Source: Citrobacter braakii (GTDB lineage: Bacteria > Pseudomonadota > Gammaproteobacteria > Enterobacterales > Enterobacteriaceae). Taken from it: 64,000 nt of DNA. The position numbers were made by a program, and so were the translations under genes. Where the stretch lies: the NCBI RefSeq assembly GCF_002075345.1, contig NZ_NAEW01000012.1, forward strand, positions 51,691 through 115,690, in the 5' to 3' direction. Positions 1 through 8,728 of the stretch are shown piece after piece (positions within the stretch are counted from its first letter, which is position 1; each line of letters opens with the position of its first letter). The notes beneath the pieces were generated by a model, which saw nothing but the letters and a program-made list of their open reading frames with translations, was not told the DNA's origin and made no database searches.

Positions 1-533
1 AGGGCGCGCTTACTGGTGAGACCAATCGCCTCATCCATATTTGTCATTAATCCTTCCCGCTGGTTGCTGATATTGAATTTTTTAAGCTGCAGGTCGTTGA
101 CCGTAATTACCGTATCTCGGGCAATCAACGACTTTGGCATCACTACCGGCACCGACACGTCGGGGCGTACCGCAACGTTAAATTGCCAGCCCGCGCTGCC
201 CGGACAACTCACCACAAAGTTCATTCGCGTCAGGGCCATTCCTGGGGATGTGCTGGAGGTGATCTGGGGCGCTGTTGCGCATAGCGCGCTGGTGCTCACC
301 GTTGAGGGAATATAGACGTTGAACGTGTAGCGATAGTCCTGCCACTGTTGTTTTTTCGCCAGCGCGTCAATTTCATGACCGGCGGCAGTTATGACCCGCG
401 CGTTGATCTGTTCCCGGGCGCTGTGCTGAATGGGATGGACGGCGGCATGTGCGGGTAAGACACAGCATAACGCCAGCATTATTTCCGCGGCAAAGGGGAA
501 AGAAGGCTTCCTTATGTCGAAGGGGAATTTCAT
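1..533 (-). CDS. lfgA: Flagellar P-ring assembly chaperone FlgA, Flag-2 copy (LfgA), cut by window start
   Basis: Periplasmic chaperone that helps FlgI assemble into the P ring. The minus strand is open from the ATG to the first base of the window (177 codons seen), so the C terminus is missing. The N terminus looks like a signal peptide ending in LPAHAA. Further on, the segment GWQFNVAVRPDVSVPVV followed by a conserved IxRDTVITVNDLQ stretch is typical of the FlgA C-terminal domain. The start at 533 is preferred because a GAGA motif lies about 9 bases upstream; an in-frame ATG at 548 is the alternative. It is divergent from lfgB, as flgA is in classical flagellar clusters. Confidence 0.85.
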   Translation of the reverse strand, partial: MKFPFDIRKPSFPFAAEIMLALCCVLPAHAAVHPIQHSAREQINARVITAAGHEIDALAKKQQWQDYRYTFNVYIPSTVSTSALCATAPQITSSTSPGMALTRMNFVVSCPGSAGWQFNVAVRPDVSVPVVMPKSLIARDTVITVNDLQLKKFNISNQREGLMTNMDEAIGLTSKRA

Positions 534-562
534 AAAGTCATTTCTCATCAATCACTTAAAAG

Positions 563-580
563 TTGGCATACATATTGCTA
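563..580 (+). promoter_or_regulatory. Sigma-54 (-24/-12) promoter of the lfgBCDEFGHIJ operon
   Basis: TTGGCATACATATTGCTA has the GG-N10-GC spacing and TGGCA / TTGCT blocks of sigma-54 promoters (consensus TGGCAC-N5-TTGCW). It lies 36 bases before the lfgB start. Flag-2 systems encode the sigma-54 activator LafK (outside this window), so middle-class control is expected. Only the sequence match is seen here. Confidence 0.75.
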
Positions 581-615
581 ATAACAGCGATATCTACGCA
601 GGAGTGATGCAAGAA

Positions 616-963
616 ATGGGAATCAGTTTTCAGCAGGCATTGGGTGTACATCCGCAGGCAGTGAAGTTACGTCTTGAGAGGACCGAGCTACTGACTGCGA
701 ATCTGGCAAACGTCGATACACCAAATTTCAAAGCTAAAGATATTGATTTTGCCGCTGAGATGCAACGGGCAAGTCGCACAAATGTGCTGCCCGAGGCTGA
801 CGTGAAATACCGTGTGCCGATGCAGCCCTCAGAGGATGGCAATACCGTAGAGCTGAATACCGAGCAGGCCCGGTTTTCACAAAATAGTATGGATTATCAA
901 AGCAGTCTGACCTTTTTGAACCTGCAACTTAGCGGTATCAAAGAGGCCATCGAAGGGAAATAA
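616..963 (+). CDS. lfgB: Flagellar proximal rod protein FlgB (LfgB)
   Basis: Forms part of the proximal rod of the lateral-type flagellar basal body. The 115-residue product has the rod-family N-terminal signature LxANLANVDTPNFKAKDIDF near residues 30-45 and a C-terminal helix. An in-frame ATG at 607 lies only 2 bases after AGGAG, whereas the ATG at 616 has 11-base spacing, so 616 was chosen. First gene of a tightly packed rod-hook operon behind a sigma-54 promoter; lfgC starts 2 bases after its stop. Confidence 0.9.
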   Translation: MGISFQQALGVHPQAVKLRLERTELLTANLANVDTPNFKAKDIDFAAEMQRASRTNVLPEADVKYRVPMQPSEDGNTVELNTEQARFSQNSMDYQSSLTFLNLQLSGIKEAIEGK

Positions 964-965
964 CC

Positions 966-1397
966 ATGTCGTTTACTGATATTTACCAGATTTCCGGCTC
1001 GGCGATGACGGCGCAAACCATCCGTCTGAATACCGTCGCCAGCAACATGGCGAATGCGGAATCTCCCGCCAGCAGCGAGGCGCAGGCCTATAAGGCGCGC
1101 AGCCCGGTTTTTGCCGCGGTTTACCACAATAGCCTGATGGGTGGGCATAACCGCCATGCCATTGATGGTGCCAGCGTACAGGTACAGGACGTCATGCAAA
1201 GCGGCGGGGCGGTGAAGCGTTATGAGCCACACCATCCTATGGCGGACCAGAACGGTTTCGTCTGGTATCCGGATGTCAATGTGGTCGAGCAAATGGCCGA
1301 CATGATGTCCGCCTCACGTGATTTTGAAACCGACGTTGATGTGCTGAATAACGTCAAAAGTATGCAGCAAAGCTTACTCAAACTGGGAGAAGTGTAA
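966..1397 (+). CDS. lfgC: Flagellar proximal rod protein FlgC (LfgC)
   Basis: Rod component exported by the flagellar type III apparatus. The 143-residue product begins with the rod/hook family pattern (IRLNTVASNMANAES) and ends with the conserved D0 helix (VNVVEQMADMMSASRDFETDVDVLNNVKSM). Length is typical for FlgC. Its stop overlaps the lfgD start (TAATG), suggesting translational coupling. Confidence 0.92.
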   Translation: MSFTDIYQISGSAMTAQTIRLNTVASNMANAESPASSEAQAYKARSPVFAAVYHNSLMGGHNRHAIDGASVQVQDVMQSGGAVKRYEPHHPMADQNGFVWYPDVNVVEQMADMMSASRDFETDVDVLNNVKSMQQSLLKLGEV

Positions 1398-2263
1398 TGA
1401 ATACCCTGACTCTGTATGCCCAATCTCAGGCGCAGGCTCCTTCTTCGGAGAATACGGCGGTGGCTGAAAATAACGTCGGCGCTACGGCGCAAAGCAGCAA
1501 TCTGGGAGACAGCAGTTCTTCCTCAACGTCGTCAACAACGAATACCAGCGGGACAAGCGGTACTCCAACCACGACAACGTCCACCGAAACGTCCGCGGTT
1601 GATACGTTTTTGACGCTGTTCGTGGCTGAAATTGAAAACCAGGACCCGACCGATCCAACCGATCCTACGGCCTATATCGATCAGCTCGCCTCCATGGCGC
1701 AGGTTGCCATGATGGAAGAGATGAGCGTGGAGGCAAACACTAACGCCGTACTGATGAGCAACATTCAGGTGATGGCGCTGGGGAATATGGTCGGCGACGA
1801 CATCATGGTGCAAACCACCTCGCTGGATATCGAAGACAACAGCAAAGAAATCCAGGGACGCGTGACTCTGGATGACAGTTGTACCGATGTGGATCTGCAC
1901 TTTACCGATGAAGCCGGTGATGACTACACCGTGTCGCTGATCCCACAAGGTGAAACCTCCGTCGGGCCCGGCCAGGTGGATTTCGACATCAATCCTGCGG
2001 ATTACGGCATCCCGCCGGGCGATTACAGCGTATCCGTGGTGACCAATACCGGAGAAGAGGAAGTGCCGATTGAGGTGACCGGAACGGTGGAAGATGTGCG
2101 TATTCCGCTCGATGGCAGCACGCCAGTGCTCAACGTTGACGGCGTTGGCGAAGTGCCTTTCACCATGATCACCCAGTTTGGCGTTCCGGACAGCACTGAT
2201 GACATCACGCCGCCGGATACTGACGACGGCGGCGATAACGCCGACAGCAACACCGTGATCTGA
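1397..2263 (+). CDS. lfgD: Hook-capping protein FlgD (LfgD)
   Basis: Scaffold that caps the growing hook and is later displaced. The 288-residue protein has a Ser/Thr/Asn-rich N-terminal linker (residues 10-65), the conserved FLTLFVAEIENQDPTDP segment near residue 72 followed by MAQVAMMEEMS, and a C-terminal Ig-like/tudor region. It is longer than the roughly 230 residues of E. coli FlgD because of the low-complexity linker and an acidic tail (TPPDTDDGGDNAD). Overlaps lfgC by one base. Confidence 0.9.
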   Translation: MNTLTLYAQSQAQAPSSENTAVAENNVGATAQSSNLGDSSSSSTSSTTNTSGTSGTPTTTTSTETSAVDTFLTLFVAEIENQDPTDPTDPTAYIDQLASMAQVAMMEEMSVEANTNAVLMSNIQVMALGNMVGDDIMVQTTSLDIEDNSKEIQGRVTLDDSCTDVDLHFTDEAGDDYTVSLIPQGETSVGPGQVDFDINPADYGIPPGDYSVSVVTNTGEEEVPIEVTGTVEDVRIPLDGSTPVLNVDGVGEVPFTMITQFGVPDSTDDITPPDTDDGGDNADSNTVI

Positions 2264-2289
2264 TCTCGTTTACATTACAGGAAGAAACA

Positions 2290-3492
2290 ATGAGTTATGA
2301 AATTGCAGCGACGGGACTGAACGCCGTCAACGAACAGCTTGATGGCATCAGTAACAACATCGCAAACTCCGGTACGGTTGGGTATAAATCGATGACCACC
2401 CAGTTTTCCGCCATGTATGCCGGAACGCAGGCGATGGGCGTGAGCGTGGCGGGTTCGGCACAAAGCATCTCCACCGGCGGCTCTATGGTTTCAACCGGTA
2501 ATGCGCTGGATCTGGCGATCAACGACGATGGTTTTTTTGTGATGTGCGACAGCGCCGGGAACATCTCCTATACCCGCGCGGGTTCCTTCGTGACGGACAA
2601 AAACGGCTATATCGTCAATGCGTCCGGCGATTACCTGCAGGGCTATCCGGTTGATGACAGCGGCACGCTGCAAACCGGTACCGTTACCGATATCCAGATT
2701 AAAACCGGCAACATCCCGGCGCAGGCCACGGACAGCATGACCTTCACGGCAAACTTTGACGCCAGTGATGAAACAATCGATCGCGCAACCGTGCCGTTTG
2801 ATGCCAACAACAGCGATACCTACACCGACAGCTACACCACCACCGTGTATGACTCGCTGGGTAATGAGCACTCGGTTAGCCAGTACTTTACTAAAACGGC
2901 GGATAACACCTGGGAAGTGCAATACACCTTTGATGGTGAAGCGCAGAGCGGTGTACCGCCGACTACGCTGACCTTCGACCCAAATACCGGCAAGCTGACG
3001 GCTCCAACCACGCCGCAAACCATCACCTTCACCACCGATGAAGCCGCACCGATTTCAATGACGATTGACTACTCCGATTGTACTCAGTACGGCTCTGACT
3101 TCTCGGTTACCACCAATTCCGCGACCGGATACGCATCGGCAACGCAAAACGGCGTGCAGGTCGATGACGACGGTAAAGTGTACGCCACCTACAGCAACGG
3201 TGAGCGCATGCTGCAGGGCCAGGTTGTACTCGCCACCTTCCCGGATGAGAACGGACTGGAAGCAGTGAGCGGTACTGCCTGGGTACAGACGGGCGAATCC
3301 GGTACGCCGCTGATAGGTACGCCTGGCTCCGGTTCCTGCGGCACGCTCTCCTCCGGCATGCTCGAAAGCTCTAATGTGGATATCACCAACGAACTGGTCA
3401 ATCTCATGACCGCCCAGCGTAACTACCAGGCGAACACCAAGGTGATTTCCACCAGTACGCAGCTGGATCAGGCTCTCTTCCAGGCGATGTAA
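2290..3492 (+). CDS. lfgE: Flagellar hook protein FlgE (LfgE)
   Basis: Polymerises into the hook joining rod and filament. The 400-residue product has the N-terminal D0 motif (LNAVNEQLDGISNNIANSGTVGYKS), a central D1/D2 region with DGFFVMCDSAGNISYTRAGSF, and the C-terminal LESSNVDITNELVNLMTAQRNYQANTKV pattern shared by hook and rod proteins. Length matches the E. coli family member (about 402). Lies 26 bases after lfgD with a GGAAGAAAC ribosome site. Confidence 0.93.
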   Translation: MSYEIAATGLNAVNEQLDGISNNIANSGTVGYKSMTTQFSAMYAGTQAMGVSVAGSAQSISTGGSMVSTGNALDLAINDDGFFVMCDSAGNISYTRAGSFVTDKNGYIVNASGDYLQGYPVDDSGTLQTGTVTDIQIKTGNIPAQATDSMTFTANFDASDETIDRATVPFDANNSDTYTDSYTTTVYDSLGNEHSVSQYFTKTADNTWEVQYTFDGEAQSGVPPTTLTFDPNTGKLTAPTTPQTITFTTDEAAPISMTIDYSDCTQYGSDFSVTTNSATGYASATQNGVQVDDDGKVYATYSNGERMLQGQVVLATFPDENGLEAVSGTAWVQTGESGTPLIGTPGSGSCGTLSSGMLESSNVDITNELVNLMTAQRNYQANTKVISTSTQLDQALFQAM

Positions 3493-3501
3493 GGCTAAGA
3501 A

Positions 3502-4239
3502 ATGGATCGGTTGATTTATACCGCGCTGAGCGGTGCCACCCAGACGTTGCAAGAGCAGCAAATTAGCGCCAACAACCTCGCCAACGTCAACACCAATGGT
3601 TTTCGCGCGGATATGGCGATGGCGAGTAATGACAAAGTGAAGGGCGGTGGTTTTGATACGCGTTTTATGGCGAAGGAAAGTCCCAGCGGCGTCAATGACA
3701 GCACCGGCGTGGCGGAAAAAACCGAGCGCCCGCTGGACGTCGCCATTCAGGGGACGGGCTATATCGCCGTGCAGGATAAAGCCGGAAACGAGGTCTATAC
3801 CCGCAACGGCAATATTCAGCAAGACGATCAGGGTCAGCTGACCATCGACGGTAACGTGGTGCTCGGAGATAACGGCCCGATTATTTTGCCGCCGAACGCG
3901 ATTGCCTCTTTCGGCAGCGACGGCACGCTCTCGGTTACGCCTGACGACGGTGATGTTACCGCCACGATGGATATCGATCGGCTGAAGCTGGTGGATATCC
4001 CGGTCGCTAATCTGGCGAAAAACAGCGAGGGGATGCTGGTGACGGCGGATGGCGTACCGGCCCAGCGCGATGAAAACATCAAAGTAAGCGGCGGCTTTCT
4101 GGAAGGCAGTAACGTGTCTGCGGTGAGCGAAATGATGTCGTCCATTGCGATGAACCGCCAGTTTGAAGCGCAAATCAAGATGATGAAAACCGCTGAAGAT
4201 CTCAGCGACTCCGGCAACAGGCTGCTACGCGGCTCCTGA
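3502..4239 (+). CDS. lfgF: Flagellar proximal rod protein FlgF (LfgF)
   Basis: Proximal rod subunit. The 245 residues start with MDRLIYTALSGATQTLQEQQ followed by the NNLANVNTNGFRAD signature, contain the D1 pattern (YIAVQDKAGNEVYTRNGNIQ) and end with a SNVSAVSEMMSSIAMNRQFE helix. Length is normal for FlgF. Transcribed 9 bases behind lfgE. Confidence 0.92.
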   Translation: MDRLIYTALSGATQTLQEQQISANNLANVNTNGFRADMAMASNDKVKGGGFDTRFMAKESPSGVNDSTGVAEKTERPLDVAIQGTGYIAVQDKAGNEVYTRNGNIQQDDQGQLTIDGNVVLGDNGPIILPPNAIASFGSDGTLSVTPDDGDVTATMDIDRLKLVDIPVANLAKNSEGMLVTADGVPAQRDENIKVSGGFLEGSNVSAVSEMMSSIAMNRQFEAQIKMMKTAEDLSDSGNRLLRGS

Positions 4240-4269
4240 GTCGTAGCCTTTAATCAGGGATAAAGTTTT

Positions 4270-5055
4270 ATGAACGCAGCGTTATGGATCAGTAAAACCG
4301 GCCTGTCGGCGCAGGATGCTGAGATGAGTGCGATTGCCAACAACATCGCCAACGTCAACACCACGGGCTTTAAGCGTGACCGCGTGATGTTCCAGGATCT
4401 GTTTTATCAGACTCAGGAAGCACCGGGCGCCATGCTCGATCAAAACAACATCATGCCGACCGGAATGCAGTTCGGTAGCGGTGTGCGCATCGTTGGAACC
4501 CAAAAAACCTTCACCGAAGGGAATGTGGAAACCACCGATAATGCGATGAACGTGGCCATCATGGGGCAGGGGTTCTGGCAGGTGCAAAAGGCCAACGGGG
4601 ATATTGCGTATACCCGTGACGGCAATATGCAGATTAACGCCGACGGCGTGCTAACCAACGCCCAGGGCTTGCCGCTGCAACCGGAAATTGATGTTCCCGC
4701 TGGCGCGACCAACGTGGCATTTGGCGAAGATGGCACCGTGACGGCGATCCTGCCCGGCGACAGCGATCCGACCGAACTGGGGCAACTAACGCTGGTGAAC
4801 TTCGCCAACCCGGCGGGCCTTTCAGCCGAAGGCGACAACCTGTATCTGGAAACGGCAGCCAGCGGTCAACCGACGGAAGGTATTCCGGGGGAAGATGGTC
4901 TGGGCACCTTGCAGGACAGCGCGCTGGAAGGCTCGAATGTGGATATTGTCAACGAAATGGTGGCGATGATTAACGTGCAGCGCGCCTATGAGATGAACGC
5001 CAAAATGGTCTCTGCGGCAGACGATATGCTGCAGTTTATTAGTCAGACGCTGTAA
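4270..5055 (+). CDS. lfgG: Flagellar distal rod protein FlgG (LfgG)
   Basis: Distal rod (driveshaft) subunit. The 261-residue protein, close to the 260 of E. coli FlgG, shows MNAALWISKTGLSAQDAEMS, NNIANVNTTGFKRDRVMFQD, the FlgG-type loop FYQTQEAPGA, and the C-terminal GSNVDIVNEMVAMINVQRAYEMNAK. The closest neighbour in family and position is lfgF 30 bases upstream. A REP-like hairpin follows, before lfgH. Confidence 0.94.
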   Translation: MNAALWISKTGLSAQDAEMSAIANNIANVNTTGFKRDRVMFQDLFYQTQEAPGAMLDQNNIMPTGMQFGSGVRIVGTQKTFTEGNVETTDNAMNVAIMGQGFWQVQKANGDIAYTRDGNMQINADGVLTNAQGLPLQPEIDVPAGATNVAFGEDGTVTAILPGDSDPTELGQLTLVNFANPAGLSAEGDNLYLETAASGQPTEGIPGEDGLGTLQDSALEGSNVDIVNEMVAMINVQRAYEMNAKMVSAADDMLQFISQTL

Positions 5056-5070
5056 TTCAAGAATGTGAAA

Positions 5071-5100
5071 TGCCGGATAGCGGTTTCGCCTTATCCGGCA
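5071..5100. repeat. REP-type palindrome between lfgG and lfgH
   Basis: TGCCGGATA and TATCCGGCA form the two arms of a hairpin, the classical enterobacterial REP/BIME core. It sits inside an operon, where such elements usually modulate mRNA stability or polarity. It also marks that the lfgH start must lie further downstream. Related cores occur after dinB and crl in this window. Confidence 0.8.
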
Positions 5101-5123
5101 AATTTAAAGTAAACAGGCAGAAC

Positions 5124-5789
5124 GTGAAAAATTATCTCTGGCTGGTGGTACTGCTGTCCCTGTTAAGCGGGTGCGAATCGCAGGCCCTCCTGGTCAAAAA
5201 AAATGACGAATTCTTTGCTCCTCCCAAAACCGAGTTGCCGCCAACGGCGGATGGTCGCGCGGGAGGAGTGTTCGAAACGGGTTACAAGTGGTCGCTGACG
5301 GCAGACCGCCGCGCCTATCGGGTGGGCGACATCCTGACCGTGATGCTGGAAGAATCCACCCAGTCGAGCAAACAGGCGAAAACCAATTTCGGCAAGAACA
5401 ATACCGTTGATATCGGCGCACCGACTCTTTTTGGGCATACCAAAGATAATCTTTCCGCTTCCGTGGACGCCAATCGCGACTTCAACGGGACGGCGACCTC
5501 GCAGCAGCAAAACAGTTTGCGTGGCGAAATTACGGTGTCGGTGCACTCGGTACAGTCGAACGGCATTCTGGAAATTCGTGGTGAAAAATGGCTCACCCTC
5601 AACCAGGGGGATGAGTACATTCGCCTGAGTGGTCTGGTGCGCGCCGATGATATTCAAAACGACAACTCCGTTTCATCGCAGCGCATTGCCGATGCGCGTA
5701 TCTCCTATGCGGGCCGTGGCGCATTGAGCGATGCCAATGCGGCGGGCTGGCTGACGCGTCTGTTTAACCATCCTCTCTTCCCGATCTAA
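5124..5789 (+). CDS. lfgH: Flagellar L-ring lipoprotein FlgH (LfgH)
   Basis: Outer-membrane L-ring subunit. Starting at GTG 5124 the 221-residue protein opens with a lipoprotein signal (LLSLLSGC), then the FlgH core ([20 protein letters not shown] near residue 60; [39 protein letters not shown]). A longer reading frame exists upstream but it would run through the REP hairpin and spoil the signal peptide, so the GTG start just before KNYLWLVV was chosen. The C terminus reads [19 protein letters not shown]. Confidence 0.9.
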   Translation: MKNYLWLVVLLSLLSGCESQALLVKKNDEFFAPPKTELPPTADGRAGGVFETGYKWSLTADRRAYRVGDILTVMLEESTQSSKQAKTNFGKNNTVDIGAPTLFGHTKDNLSASVDANRDFNGTATSQQQNSLRGEITVSVHSVQSNGILEIRGEKWLTLNQGDEYIRLSGLVRADDIQNDNSVSSQRIADARISYAGRGALSDANAAGWLTRLFNHPLFPI

Positions 5790-5803
5790 TGCAGGATTTT
5801 AAT

Positions 5804-6925
5804 ATGCAACACATAAGCGGGCGCTGGATGAAGGCGTTAAACGGCATCGTTATCGCCCTGAGCCTGGTGCTGCCCGGCACTACGCAGGCGCAATCTCTGG
5901 AGTCGCTGGTCAACGTCCAGGGGATCAGGGAAAACCAACTTGTTGGCTACAGCCTGGTGGTGGGGCTGGACGGAACCGGGGATAAAAACCAGGTCAAATT
6001 CACGAACCAAACTATTACCAACATGCTGCGCCAGTTCGGGGTACAACTGCCGGGTAAAATCGATCCGAAGGTGAAAAACGTCGCGGCGGTAGCGGTCAGC
6101 GCGATGCTGCCGCCAATGTACTCGCGTGGGCAGACCATTGATGTCACGGTCTCGTCGATTGGCGATGCCAAAAGCCTGCGCGGCGGTACGTTATTGCTCA
6201 CCCAGCTACACGGCGCAGATGGGGAGGTTTATGCCCTTGCACAAGGGAGCGTGGTGGTGGGTGGGATGAACGCGACCGGGGCTAGCGGCTCCAGCGTGAC
6301 CGTGAATACCCCCACAGCCGGACTGATACCGAATGGCGCGTCGGTCGAACGTGAAATTCCCAGCGATTTCCAGATGGGTGACACCATTACGCTTAATCTG
6401 AAACGTCCCTCCTTTAAAGATGCCAATAATATTGCGGCGGCGATCAACGCCTCGTTTGGCGGCATTGCTACGGCACAAAGCTCGACCAACGTCAGCGTCC
6501 GCGCGCCAACCAGCCCAGGGGCGCGCGTTGCCTTTATGTCTCAGTTAGATGACGTCCAGGTTCAGGCAGAAAAAGTACGCGCCCGCGTGGTGTTTAACTC
6601 GCGTACCGGCACGGTGGTGATGGGGGATGGTATTGCCCTGCACGCGGCGGCGGTATCGCATGGCAGCCTGACGGTTTCCATCAATGAAAGCAGCAACGTC
6701 AGCCAGCCGAATGCCTTTGCCGGTGGTCGTACGGCGGTGACGCCGCAGAGCAATATTTCGGTGAATCACGCCCGACCGGGGATGATTACGCTGCCTGAAT
6801 CCAGCAGCCTGAAAACGCTGGTTAATGCGCTCAACAGTCTCGGGGCCACGCCGGACGACATTATGTCCATTTTACAGGCCCTGCATGAAGCCGGGGCGCT
6901 GGATGCCGATCTGGAGGTCATTTAA
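5804..6925 (+). CDS. lfgI: Flagellar P-ring protein FlgI (LfgI)
   Basis: Periplasmic P-ring subunit around the distal rod. The start at 5804 has AGGA seven bases upstream; an in-frame ATG at 5789, overlapping the lfgH stop, has no ribosome site. The 373-residue product carries a signal peptide ending near TTQAQS, then the family hallmarks [37 protein letters not shown] and [28 protein letters not shown]. Its stop overlaps the lfgJ start (ATGG within TAATGG). Confidence 0.93.
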   Translation: MQHISGRWMKALNGIVIALSLVLPGTTQAQSLESLVNVQGIRENQLVGYSLVVGLDGTGDKNQVKFTNQTITNMLRQFGVQLPGKIDPKVKNVAAVAVSAMLPPMYSRGQTIDVTVSSIGDAKSLRGGTLLLTQLHGADGEVYALAQGSVVVGGMNATGASGSSVTVNTPTAGLIPNGASVEREIPSDFQMGDTITLNLKRPSFKDANNIAAAINASFGGIATAQSSTNVSVRAPTSPGARVAFMSQLDDVQVQAEKVRARVVFNSRTGTVVMGDGIALHAAAVSHGSLTVSINESSNVSQPNAFAGGRTAVTPQSNISVNHARPGMITLPESSSLKTLVNALNSLGATPDDIMSILQALHEAGALDADLEVI

Positions 6926-7236
6926 TGGCTGACATCAAAGTGAATCATAGCGGGGGCATTGACGGTAGCGATGCGTTAATGGGCCCGAAAATTAAAGATA
7001 ACGATTTGCAGAAAGCCGCCCAGCAGTTTGAAGCCATTTTCTTACGCAACATGCTGAAAGAGATGCGTAAAACCAATGAGATCTTCGACTCCAAAGATAA
7101 CCCGTTTAACAGCGACTCGGTGCGCATGATGCAGGGATTTTACGACGATCAGTTATGTAACAGCCTGGCCCAGCAGCACGGTATTGGGATTGCGGCGATG
7201 ATCGTTAAACAGCTCTCCCCGCATCACAAAGGATAA
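6925..7236 (+). CDS. lfgJ: Rod-cap protein FlgJ, single-domain form (LfgJ)
   Basis: Rod-assembly cap. At 103 residues it contains only the FlgJ N-terminal domain (LQKAAQQFEAIFLRNMLKEM, then MMQGFYDDQLCNSLAQQHGIGIAAMIVKQL). E. coli FlgJ is about 313 residues with a C-terminal muramidase domain, which is absent here and not found after the stop. Single-domain FlgJ is known in several lateral and alpha-proteobacterial systems, so this is a real short form and not a frameshift. A separate peptidoglycan hydrolase would have to open the wall. Confidence 0.88.
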   Translation: MADIKVNHSGGIDGSDALMGPKIKDNDLQKAAQQFEAIFLRNMLKEMRKTNEIFDSKDNPFNSDSVRMMQGFYDDQLCNSLAQQHGIGIAAMIVKQLSPHHKG

Positions 7237-7334
7237 AGGTTGCGCGGCGGCTTAAGAACTGAGGTTTTTTCGCCGCTTTTAATCGGCAAGGTTGTTAACG
7301 ACAGACCGGGGAACTGACCGGCGAGGACTCTTTG

Positions 7335-8711
7335 ATGGACATGATTAACATTGGCTACAGCGGCGCATCTACTGCGCAGGTGGAGCTTAACGTAACGGCG
7401 CAAAACACGGCGAACGCCATGACCGACGGTTATACCCGGCAGGTGGCCGTCACCAGTACTATTGGCGCCAGCTCAGGCTCGGCGAACAGTGCGGGTAACG
7501 GTGTGCAGGTGGACAGTATTCGCCGGGTATCCAACCAGTATCAGGTGAACCAGGTCTGGTATGCCGCCAGCGATTACGGCTATTACAACACCCAGCAGAC
7601 GTATTTAACTCAGCTGGAAACCGTGCTCAGCGATGATAACAGCAGCCTGAGCGGCGGCTTTGACAACTTTTTTGCCGCTCTAAACGCAGCTACCACCAGT
7701 CCGGATGACTCTGCTCTGCGTGAGCAGGTGATCAGCGAGTCCGGCGCGCTGGCGCTGCGCGTGGATAACACCCTCGATTATATCGATTCGCAAAGCAGTG
7801 AAATCGTTAGTCAGGAGCAGGCGATGGTGGCGCAGGTGAATACGCTTACCAGCGGTATTGCCAGCTACAACCAGCAGATCACTGAAGCCGAAGCCAACGG
7901 GGATAACGCGTCTGCGCTCTACGATGCCCGCGACCAGATGGTGGAAGAACTGAGCGGCATTATGGATGTTCAGGTCAATATTGATGATGAAGGTAACTAC
8001 AACGTCACGCTGCAAAACGGTCAGCCGTTGGTGAGCGGGCAAGAGAGTTCCACCCTCGAACTGGAGACCAACGCCGACGGCACGCAGAGCATGTCGCTGA
8101 CGTTCGCCGGAACCACGTCATCCATGAACACTGATACCGGCGGCTCGCTGGGCGCGCTGTTTGATTATCAGAATGAGGTACTGACGCCATTGACGGGGAC
8201 GATTAACAGCATGGCAGAGCAGTTTGCCGATGCGGTTAATACCCAACTGGCGCAGGGCTACGACCTGAACGGAAATCCCGGCGAGCCGCTGTTTATTTAT
8301 GACGAAAACTCATCGGATGGCCCGCTGGAAGTGAACCCCGATATCACCGCCGATGAGCTGGCGTTTTCCAGTTCGCCGGATGAAAGCGGCAACAGCGATA
8401 ACCTGCAGGCGCTGATCAACCTCTCAACCGAACCGTTAGATATCGAGGGGCTTGGTAGCGTAACCGTGGGCGAAGCCTGTTCATCAATCATCAGTAACAT
8501 CGGTATTTACAGCCAGCAAAACCAGACGGAAGCGGAAGCGGCGGCGAACGTGTACTCCGAAGCACAGAACCAGCAGAGCAGCGTCAGCGGCGTCAGCATG
8601 GATGAAGAAGCGGTGAACCTCATTACCTACCAGCAAATTTACGAGGCCAACCTCAAAGTTATCTCAACGGGCGCAGATATTTTCGACTCTGTGCTGGAAA
8701 TGTGTAGTTAA
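7335..8711 (+). CDS. lfgK: Hook-filament junction protein FlgK (LfgK)
   Basis: First hook-associated protein. The 458-residue product has the D0 motif (INIGYSGASTAQVELNVTAQNTANAMTDGYTRQ) and the C-terminal SVSGVSMDEEAVNLITYQQIYEANLKVISTGADIFDSVL pattern. GAGG lies 8 bases before ATG 7335; an in-frame TTG one codon earlier is less likely. It is separated from lfgJ by about 100 bases, without a sigma-54-type promoter that I can see, so it may begin a separate (sigma-28 type) unit with lfgL and lafW. Confidence 0.92.
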   Translation: MDMINIGYSGASTAQVELNVTAQNTANAMTDGYTRQVAVTSTIGASSGSANSAGNGVQVDSIRRVSNQYQVNQVWYAASDYGYYNTQQTYLTQLETVLSDDNSSLSGGFDNFFAALNAATTSPDDSALREQVISESGALALRVDNTLDYIDSQSSEIVSQEQAMVAQVNTLTSGIASYNQQITEAEANGDNASALYDARDQMVEELSGIMDVQVNIDDEGNYNVTLQNGQPLVSGQESSTLELETNADGTQSMSLTFAGTTSSMNTDTGGSLGALFDYQNEVLTPLTGTINSMAEQFADAVNTQLAQGYDLNGNPGEPLFIYDENSSDGPLEVNPDITADELAFSSSPDESGNSDNLQALINLSTEPLDIEGLGSVTVGEACSSIISNIGIYSQQNQTEAEAAANVYSEAQNQQSSVSGVSMDEEAVNLITYQQIYEANLKVISTGADIFDSVLEMCS

Positions 8712-8728
8712 TCTGGAGGGCTATTATC

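Noticed and set aside
430..615. N-terminal extension of lfgB from 430
   Set aside because: It would run through the sigma-54 promoter and overlap the divergent lfgA coding region; family N terminus fits the start at 616.
3055..4173. 372-codon open frame on the minus strand
   Set aside because: It lies entirely opposite lfgE and lfgF, which have clear family motifs; its composition (His/Arg/Val-rich) is typical of antisense frames.
7237..7334. Hairpin GCGGCG/CGCCGC after lfgJ as terminator
   Set aside because: Six-bp stem with a loop over 20 bases; too weak to call.
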